A stretch of 64,000 nt of DNA, taken from Heloderma charlesbogerti (Eukaryota > Chordata > Lepidosauria > Squamata > Helodermatidae). Positions 45,618-53,724 of this stretch are shown here, piece after piece. The notes beneath the pieces are model-generated. The model did no database searches, was not told where the DNA came from, and was given only the letters and a program-made list of their open reading frames with translations. Each line of letters opens with the position of its first letter. The stretch's first letter is position 1. Both the position numbers and the translations under genes were made by a program. The stretch is taken from positions 1-64,000 of the forward strand of contig JANEZZ010001485.1 in the NCBI GenBank assembly GCA_026122225.1. Reading direction: 5' to 3'.

Positions 45618-46718
45618 TATCTCTACGTAAATCTTTACGTTGCCCATCATGGCAAAGAGCAGGGACGCAAATGGTGTCTGCTACACCGGACACCATTTGC
45701 TTCCACAGACCGGCAGCAGACAGCAGTGGAAGACCTGGGACCAGCTCGCGGAAAGGTAGGATCCAGCCAGCGCAAACTTCGTGGGGTGGTGGAGATGAGT
45801 GGTCTGTTCTGCCATAGACTCCGGGAGAATTCTGCCACAGACTCCAATGAGGCCGGATTCTCATTGGAGTCTGTGGTAGGGATGTACAAAACCCCCCTTA
45901 CCTTGCTCCGCTGGGTTCTGCTGGGGTGGGGAGGCGCTCCGTCCCTCCCCACGGAATCCTCGCCAGCCAGCTCCACTCTGCGGGGATTCTGCAGAGCCGC
46001 CGGCCAGCTCTGCCAGCAGCTGGACATCCGGCCGCTGGCTAGCAGGGACGCAAATGGCAGCGGTCATAGCCGCCAACGTTTGCATTCCTGAATTCAGCCG
46101 TGATAGGCTATGTAAAGACTTATGTAGCCTATCACGTCTCGGTTAAAAAAAAAAAAGGATGCAAATTCGCATTCCCTATTTTTGTTTGTCTTAGACTACG
46201 TAAATATTTATGTAGACTAAGACGGCAAAAATAAAGGGGAATGCAAATAGCGTCCGCTATGCTATTTGCGTTCCCCCTAATTTTCACCGCCTTAGTCTAT
46301 GTAAATATTTATGTAGACTAAGACAAACAAAAATAGGGAACACAAATGGCGGCGGCCGTAGCTGCCATTTGCATACACTTTTTTTTTTTTAACCCAGACG
46401 TGATAGGCTACGTAAGTCTTTACATCGCCTATCACGAATGGGGGGGGGGAAGACTGCAAATGGCTGCTGCAGCGGCAGCCGTTCGGAAGACCAGCCGCCG
46501 CCGCCACCTCTGCCAAAGCCGCCGCTGGAGCCGCCGCCATCCGGAATATCCTCCCCAGGTAAGTCTCGTCCTGGAGGGGATCCGCAGGGGGCTGGGGGTG
46601 GCAGGCCATTCTGCCATGGAGTTTGGCAGGCCAAATGCACTGGCATTCGGCCTCACCGAGATCCGTGGCAGATTTCTCTGACATCCCTAGTCGGTGGTGG
46701 AATTCTCCGCCATCCTTA
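45618..46718. mobile_element. Older hAT-like element, copy 14, host of copy 15, left end lost
   Basis: Remnants 45618-45876 and 46690-46718 surround copy 15. It starts abruptly inside a hairpin (CTACGTAAATCTTTACGT), has GCAAATGGTGTCTGC/CACCATTTGC arms, GAAAGGTAGG near 45752, and a right end GAATTCTCCGCCATCCTTA that continues directly after copy 15. The left terminus is missing; the junction at 45598-45617 is a 20-mer also found in the L1-like ORF1. Confidence 0.75.
45877..46689 (+). mobile_element. hAT-like palindromic element, copy 15, nested in copy 14
   Basis: 813 bp, TAGGGATG...CATCCCTA, duplication GTCTGTGG (45869-45876) / GTCGGTGG (46690-46697), 7/8. Inverted CTTACCTTGC near 45898, hairpins 46098-46136 and about 46399-46436, central palindrome about 46155-46377, CCCCAGGTAAGTCTCG at about 46552-46567. 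Its flanks are themselves hAT-like element sequence. Confidence 0.9.
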
Positions 46719-46734
46719 CCTGGGAAGGCATCCA

Positions 46735-48085
46735 ACATCCAGAGTTGCACTCTACAAGATCCTGTACTTTCCAGTGCAATGCACTACATCTTACAGGGAT
46801 GGCCAAAACAGAATCCAGGAGAAGAATTTCATTCCTTCTGGGCAAGGAGTATAGAACTGAGCATAGAGGATGGCTGTAGCTTGTGGGCCACATGAGTTGT
46901 GTTACCCCCCAAGGATGACAAGAAGTAGTGAGGGAATTATATGAGGCCCATCCTAGAATATCCCGGATGAAAGCTCTTGCTTATAGCTAAGCCTGGTGGC
47001 CACACTTGGATGAAGACCTGGAAGGAGTGGTTAAGCACTGCTCCCAATGTCAACTGCATCAATACTCTCCAGTACAGCCCCCCTTGCACTTATGGGAGTG
47101 GCCAGGGCAGCCTTGGTTACATTTTCACATAGACTGTGCAGTGCCCTATTCAGGGAAGGTTTGCATGATCCTCATTCAAAGTGGTTGAATGCAGGTTCCA
47201 GGAACTCCACAACCTCAGAAGCAACTTGTAGCAAACTTCAACAGATGTTTGCCATACATGGCCTGCCGGTGGTAGTGGTCACTGATAATGCGCCCAGTTT
47301 CGCAAGTCATTAATTTAAAGAGTTCCTCAATAAAAAATGGGGTAAAACATATGCAGACCTTGCCTTATTACCCAGCTTCAAATGGTTGGGCAGAAAGAGT
47401 GGTGAGGACTTTTAAAGAAAACATGAGGAAAATGACTATGGGAATTTTAGAAGTAAAATTGGCTCACTTTCTTTTGAAATACAGAATGCACTCCTCAAAC
47501 CACCACAGGCATGAGTCCTCCCCAACTGTTGATGGGAAGGACGATAAGGATTCATGTGGATTGACTGTATCCTGTCATGAAGGGAGAAGTGCAGAGAAAA
47601 CAGACCAGTCAAAACTGCCTACATGACTATCATGCCAAAGAGAAAGTCTTGGGGGTACAGGATCCAGTGTATACAAAAAGTTTCAGTACCCACCAACCTC
47701 GATGTATTCCAGGCAGGTTCCAAGAACAAACGGGACCTTTATCATTCAAAGTAGCCATTTTCAAGGGTTGTGTAGTCAGGCGACATCAAGATGACATCCA
47801 CATATGGATAAACACACCAGAAGAATCAGAGCAGTCACCTGAAGGGAATGACTTCACCCAAAGTGGAGCCCAGGGGAGTAATGAAAATGATAAAAAAATC
47901 CTGAGTTTAGTCAAGGGGGACCATCAACAAAAACTGTCAGTGAGCAAGTCAGACACAAATGATGGACACATACCTCAGGAGCTAGAGTGTACTCTTGAGG
48001 AAAAGCGTTATCCATTGAGAGAGCGAAGGGCTCCTGATTTTTTGAAGGACTATGCCCGAGGTGTGAATTTTGGGTGGGGAGAAAT
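46735..48085 (+). pseudogene. Ty3/gypsy LTR-retrotransposon integrase region, broken
   Basis: Starts in a pre-integrase segment (YILQGWPKQNPGEEF, LSIEDGCSLW), then a zinc-finger-like H...C-x2-C (VVKHCSQCQLHQ), then the three acidic-core neighbourhoods of a DDE integrase: HIDCA, VVVTDNAPSF and ASNGWAERVVRTFKEN. It ends in a chromodomain-free C-terminal tail (EKRYPLRERRAPDFLKD). Stops and frameshifts occur near 46989, 47188, 47310 and 47570. No gag, protease or RT is present: the left side abuts copy 14. Dead fragment. Confidence 0.8.
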
Positions 48086-48241
48086 GTAGTAATTGGTAAC
48101 TACAGAGTTAAATATTGTCTCCGCTTAGTATGGGTTGGAATTAAGACTCCACTGCTTTAGCTTGTGCTTACTTCCATTTTCCTAGATAGTTCAGTGTTAG
48201 CCTGTTCCGCAGTAAACAACCTCGTGTTGTTTGGGCCTACA
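48086..48241 (+). repeat. Candidate 3' LTR start of the gypsy remnant
   Basis: Directly after a purine-rich tract (GGGTGGGGAGAAA) comes TGTAGTAATTGG, the usual polypurine-tract / TG start. The end is uncertain; GGGCCTACA at 48233-48241 is one candidate. No matching 5' LTR is in the window. Confidence 0.4.
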
Positions 48242-48357
48242 GGTGAGCACTCTCTTTCATTTATATTATGTACAGGAGAACTTAATACCCCCTTGATACT
48301 TAGCTCTCTCTTATATGTTTGTAAGGGGTTACCCCTCTGGGATTTAGCTGTGCCTTT

Positions 48358-48605
48358 CTGAACTGCAGACCGGAAGGTCAGCAGTTCGAGACCCGAGTGC
48401 CGCATGATGGAGTGAGCTCCCGTCTTCAGTCCCAGCTCCTGCCAACCTAGCAGTTCGAAAGCAAGAAATTGCAAGTAGATAAATAGGTACCGCTTTGGCG
48501 GGAAAGGTAACAGTGTTCCGTGCACCTCGGTGTTCAGTCATGCCGGCCACATGACCACGGAAGCGTCTTCGGACAGCACTGGCTCTTCGGCTTAGAAACG
48601 GGGAT
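48358..48605 (+). mobile_element. Sauria-type tRNA SINE, truncated at both ends
   Basis: GAACTGCAGACCGGAAGGTC, AGTTCGAGACC (B box), then the body through CTTCGGCTTAGAAACGGGGA. It lacks the A box and the 3' tail. It ends exactly where V2R-C similarity begins. Confidence 0.85.
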
Positions 48606-48924
48606 GAGCCAACACTCTCTCCAGGATATATAAAATATGTCTCATTATTAAATTACCTTTGAACCGCTTCATTTTTATAGTAAGGACAGTCTTGCATATC
48701 TGAAAAACATTACACATTTATTACGGGATATACTTTCGTGGACAAGAATCTGCTTTCTTTTGTCATGTAATTTTTCCCATTGGAGAATCCAGTGGAAAAT
48801 CCCCCTCCCTCCCATCCCTTCCTAGAAAAAGGAATCACTGACAACCTTTGCTGGGGAAAGATGGGGAACTGCTGCAGAGTAGCCTTGAGATGTCGAGGGT
48901 TCCTATGACACCCACCTTTGATAA

Positions 48925-49385
48925 GAACATGAGAGCTGTGCTGAACCAGACCAAAGGGCTGTCTAGTCCAGCAAAGGCCTTGCCAGTCTCAGCCAACCAG
49001 CTGCCTGTTGGAAACCCACAAGAAGGGTGTGAGCACAGCACTCTCCTGCTCATGTTCCCAAGCATCCCGTACACAGGGGCATCCTGCCTCAATGCTGGAG
49101 GTCATAAGTAGCCATCATGATTAGTAGCTATTGACAGCTTATTTGCCATGAATGTGTTCAATCTGCTTTTAAAGCAATCCAAGCTGTTGCCCATCTTGTG
49201 CTAGCATGTTCTGTAGTATAACTGTGTGAAAAAGTAATTCCTTTAATCTGTCCCAAATCTCCCAGCATTCAGCTTCATGGGATGACCTTGGGTTGCAGTG
49301 ATGTCAGACAATTCTTCTCCCTATCCATTTCCTCCACATCATTCATAAACTTGTACACATCTGTCACCTCTGCCCAGAAACACCT
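48925..49385 (-). repeat. LINE 3'-end-like dispersed repeat in the V2R-C relic
   Basis: The orthologous-position copy of the repeat at 21222-21682 (GTCTAGTCCAGCAAAGGCC, ATCCCGTACACAGGGGCATC). Its presence in both introns shows it predates the split. Confidence 0.55.
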
Positions 49386-50108
49386 TTTATTCTAGGCAAA
49401 GCAGTCCCAGATGTTATTATCTTTCTGCGCAGAGGAGTTAGTCCATCTCCTTTAGTTGTCCTTTTCTGCATACCTTCAATACTACCACAAAATTTTCTAG
49501 GTTCCATAGATTTGTAATAACACACTATGATATTGGCTGTTGTAGTAACAGTTATTTTTTGTTCTAATTATGGCCAACAGAGGATTTTCCTTTTCAAAGC
49601 AGATGTATGCAATATCAACATTTTAATCAACCTGTTCAGCACAACCCCAACATCTCTTTCTTTGTCAAGCAATGCTTGCTCACATCTCACCAGCATATGT
49701 AGGTGCGGTTTGCCTAGACTTCTGGGGAGAGTGCGGAGGCCTTTGTTTTTTCTCTGTATGTGTTTCTATATGCATCACCAATTTTGTTGGTTTGCTTTGT
49801 GGGAGCGAATATGTGTCTTGTTGTTCAGACTCTGATCTGTGCCTTATGTTTCTTGGCCAAGTTAGTTTTCCCTGAGCCTGACCAGTTTACCTTCTGTAAA
49901 ATTGGAAGGGATGATAGAAGTTAGAACCAGCATTTTTCGAACTTGATGAAGTTCTCCAACATCCATGTGAAATCTTGTTCTCTTTTCAACCTATTTTTCC
50001 ACTTGTTGTAATGGGAATATTGAATATATCTCTGTGTATTTTTTTATTTTTATTTTTTTAAATGCATATTCTTTTCTGAAAACACCCATCTCTTTGTCTC
50101 TTTCCTAG

Positions 50109-50920
50109 GTCAGTTATGGATTCGTCAGTCAACGTTCCCAAGGATAGATACGAGTTCCCCCTTTTTTTACTGGATAGTCCCCAAACCAGGACCTCCTTAC
50201 CTGGGGATTGTCCAACTGCTCCTGCATTTCAGATGGACTTGGATTGGCCTCCTGGCTCCAGGCAATGACAATGGAGAAAGGTTCATGAGCAGCTTTCCAC
50301 CTGTGCACATAAAAAATGGAATTTGCAAGGCCTTCTCAGCAAGCATCCCAGTTCTGGAGAGGAGAAAAACTAAGTTCTACATAATTTCATATTTTATGAA
50401 CACTCGGGTCACTGTAGTTGTTTTTCCAGTGGACTCTCAGATCATAATAACTCTAGTATTAATCATTCATAGAGTTGAATGAATCACAAAATCAAGTGTG
50501 GGGAAAGTTTTGATTGCAACAGCTCTGCAGGACCTCAGCGTAACCTGGTTGTTCAAAATGGTTGATCGAGAGATCGCCCATGTTTCCTTGTCCTTCTTAA
50601 TCAAGAAAAATAGGACACAATATGACAATTCGGACTCATTTTTTATTGCTATCATGCAGTTGGAGGTGACAGCATTTCATTGTTTATATTCAAGGAATAT
50701 GTTGTCTGTGAAAGCATGGAAAAGATTTACAGAAAATGAGAACTGGGAGACATTGTCCCAGGATGTGACTGAAAAGATCCTGTCTCAATACTCGTATAGT
50801 GTTTACAGTTCCATCCAGGCTGTGGCATTGACCTTACATGCTGCATGCGCATCTCAACTGAATGGGATGAGGATGGCGGGTGGAGAGAAGCCAGCACTTC
50901 AAAGGGTACATTTGTGGCGG
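50109..50920 (+). pseudogene. V2R-C exon 3, frameshifted
   Basis: Similar to 21790-22602 across its whole length. An extra C in GTCAACGTTCCC and an extra base in the T/C run near 50160 shift the frame. A stop TGA at 50480 replaces Gln in HRAEQVTKS. The donor is CGG/GTACTC instead of CAG/GTATTC. Confidence 0.93.
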
Positions 50921-51695
50921 GTACTCCTTTTCCTTCACAGACGTTGCCTTCACCTACGTTTCTTCCCCAACTTTCCTCCAAGGAACTCAAGCCCATTTTT
51001 TGTCCTCACAACTGACCTGTATGTTCGGTTAATAAAACCATAGTGGGGATTTGAACCCAACTGGGGGCAGGGATGTGGCAGTGGACATGCTGTAGTCTAT
51101 CGGGTGCCCCAGTCAGAAATCCTTCTCTTTTTGAGTTTTTATTTTGAAAAGTTGCCCAGGAACAAAAGGGGATTCCATGGCTGTACCACACAGCCTGCTA
51201 CTCAGCAATCTGCCAACCTGGGCTCGCCAGGGTGGTGTCAGATGTGGTGTTGGGATCTTTTATGATAATTGTGGAGTCAGTTCAATGTTCATGAATAAGC
51301 TGCCCTGTTGGGACTGGCTTAGGGCTTCATGGCTGTATCCAGTGGAGTCTGCTGGCTAAGCTGATGGGGAGGGGAAGACACAGGACAGGTCAGCAGAGAT
51401 GGAGCCAATGGATCACATGAGGTGGAACAGTCTTTGCATCTCCAGTTGCCAGCAGCCCATTCCACAGCCATGCAAAAGCACTCCTTTAGCCCCAAGTTCC
51501 GTTATTCCAGAAACAACTCCCATCCCACAGACAATCCTGATGGAACACGGTGTGTGTGACACGGGATCCCATAAAATCATGATGCTGCCACCGTTAATGA
51601 TGACATTCTCAGAGCCCACAGCCAGGCCGTCAGGCCATGTTGGGCCCCAGCCCTGCCATCTGCAGTGAGTCTCCTGCTCTGCCCCCAATACTGAA

Positions 51696-51698
<3 letters not shown>

Positions 51699-51737
<39 letters not shown>

Positions 51738-51754
51738 CACACACACACACACAC

Positions 51755-51816
<62 letters not shown>
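51699..51816. repeat. Compound AT / AC / AT / GA microsatellite
   Basis: AT units to about 51735, AC units to about 51754, a second AT block to about 51786, then about 15 GA units. The two AT blocks can fold on themselves. Located in the shortened intron 3 of V2R-C. Confidence 0.9.
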
Positions 51817-51818
<2 letters not shown>

Positions 51819-52147
51819 AAGTGAATGATGCACAATAATACATTATCATTGGTAATGAAGAGATCACAACCTGGCTGGATTTAGAGACCTACAACAACTG
51901 CCTCACTTTGCCTTGAGCTGCAAGGCCTGGAAGGACCATGTATGCAAATTCTCTTGAATGTGAGTAGAACTCTCCAGGCAACTGGGAATTCCACAGTGAG
52001 GCTAACATATTATATTGAGGCACAATGCTTGGACAGAGCTCATCAGCTGGAAGTCTTGCTGCAGATTAGAGGTCCACATGTGGAGATCCAAGTTGTATAA
52101 TGGAATTAGCTCTTTAACAAATGTATGTTTTTCCCATGTCATTCTAC

Positions 52148-52375
52148 CTTCACCCTTTCCTGAGACATTTCCAGCTTTACAATAGTTCCATGGATGGAGC
52201 TTATTTGGGTGAGAACGGGGAACTGGCATCTGACTTCTATATCGTGAACTGGGTGGTGTTTCCCAACATGTCCACTGCTAGAGTGGAAATTGGGAGTCTA
52301 GAGAGACAGGCCTCCTCAGAGATCGAGTTCGCCATTGATCAGAAGGCCATTGGCTGGCCCAGGCTGTTGAACCAG
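52148..52375 (+). pseudogene. V2R-C exon 4, acceptor lost
   Basis: 228 bp, still open (FQLYNSSMDGAYLGENGELA ... WPRLLNQ), but the preceding dinucleotide is AC (ATTCTAC/CTTCAC) where A and B have AG. The donor CAG/GTGGGA is kept. Confidence 0.92.
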
Positions 52376-52539
52376 GTGGGAAAAACTATGTGTTTCCTTT
52401 GATGCCTCTTGTTATCTCTTCTCAGGCAATCCTAATGCTAAAAATATATCCTTGGTCATTAAGTCCAGTGGAGCTTGCTCCCAGGTAAGTGGGCATAGGA
52501 TTGGTGCCTTAAGCTCTATCAGTTTGTGAGCTGTAGTCA

Positions 52540-52735
52540 CAATGGCTATAGCTGTGTCCAGTATCAGAAGCAGTATGCCTAGGTATACCAGTTGCTGGGG
52601 AACATGGCCAGAAGGGTGCTGTTGCACTCATGTCCTGCTTGTGAGTTCCTTGTGGGCAGCTGGTTGGCCACTGTGTGAACAGAATGCTAGACCCTTGGTC
52701 TTATCCAGCATGGTCCTTCTTATATTCATATTAGA
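52540..52735 (+). repeat. LINE 3'-end-like repeat, partial
   Basis: Equivalent to 13686-13880 (GCTATAGCTGTGTCCAGTAT, GGGGAACATGG, GGTTGGCCACTGTGTGAAC). Its 5' part is missing. It marks the left limit of the B/D duplicated block. Confidence 0.6.
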
Positions 52736-52892
52736 GATAGGACCTCAATGTTCAGAAGCATTGTACCTCTGATTGCAAAGACACACAGAGAGAAAGACAG
52801 ACACACAGACACACAGAGTGGGGTGATGGGGGGTGTACCTTGGGGAGACTTTTTTTTCAAAAACCAAGGAAATTTAAGCATACCAAAAACCT

Positions 52893-53340
52893 AGTATCAT
52901 AGAATCATAGACTAGTAGGGCTGGAAGGGGCCTACAAGACCATCGAGTCCAACCACATGCTCAATGCAGGAATGCATGTCTGAGCATCCCTGACAGATGG
53001 CTGTCCAGCCTCATCTTGAATGCCTCCAGTGTGGAACAGCCCCACTACCTCTCTAGGTCATTCGTTCCATTGTTGTATTGCTCTAACAGTCAGGAAGTTT
53101 CTCCTGATGTTCAGATGGTATCTGGCTTCCTGTAACTTGAGCCCATGATTCTGTGTCCTGCATTCTGGGATGATCGAGAATAGATCTTGGCCTTCCTCTC
53201 TGTGACAGCCTTTCAAGGACTTGAAGAGCGCTATCCTATCTCCCCTCAGTCTTCTCTTCTCAAGGCTAAACATGCACAGTTCATTCAGTCTCTCTTCATA
53301 GGGCTTTGTTTCCAGTCCCCTGATCATCTTTGTTGCCCTA
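52893..53340 (-). mobile_element. CR1 LINE 3' fragment
   Basis: Terminal repeat TATCATAGAATCATAGACTA at the left; the minus strand encodes the CR1 C-terminal region ([40 protein letters not shown]). It sits between sequences that are contiguous at about 14065 in the paralogous block, so it inserted in this copy only. Confidence 0.9.
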
Positions 53341-53724
53341 ATGCTTTAAAAGAGCAGATGATAAGGCTATCTCATGTTGGTCCAAACTCCATATAGCCAG
53401 GAAATTGGAAGATAAGGCTGATGCCTTATCTGATGTGCCCCATCATCAGTCGTGATGTTGTGCTTACAACTTAGCCTCCATGCACCCACACTTTTCTTGG
53501 GTCTTTCATTCCCAAATCCACATGGGGAGGATGGAGTGCCTGGGACCAGCAAAGATGCTCTGTGTTGTCCTGGTCCTGCATTGCCTTATGAAGCATCTGA
53601 GTATTACTGTATTGCTGAGGCATCCACCTTAGCTTCCCATTTCCTGGCTTTGTGGAGTTTGGACCAACATGAGATAGCCTTATCATCTGGTCTTTTAAAC
53701 TGGCAGGTGTTTTGATGATTGAAT
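53341..53724. repeat. Foldback inverted repeats preceding the LINE, copy 2
   Basis: Left arm 53341-53425 (5' tip displaced by the CR1 insertion), right arm 53619-53724; the same design as 14045-14470. Confidence 0.7.

Larger units (their letters stand above)
48606..52535 (+). pseudogene. V2R-C: vomeronasal receptor relic (exons 3 and 4 only)
   Basis: Starts inside intron 2 (similar to 20497 onward) and keeps exon 3 (50109-50920), a shortened intron 3 and exon 4 (52148-52375). Exons 1, 2, 5 and 6 are absent. Lesions: two 1-bp insertions near 50134 and 50160, a TGA at 50480-50482 where the paralogues have CAG, and the exon 4 acceptor changed from AG to AC. It is a partial duplicate that cannot encode a receptor. 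Most of the remaining codons still align with B and D, so inactivation or duplication is not very ancient. Confidence 0.93.

Noticed and set aside
51413..51835. 140-codon minus frame with Ile/Tyr/Val/Cys repeats
   Set aside because: Translation of the AT/AC/GA microsatellite.
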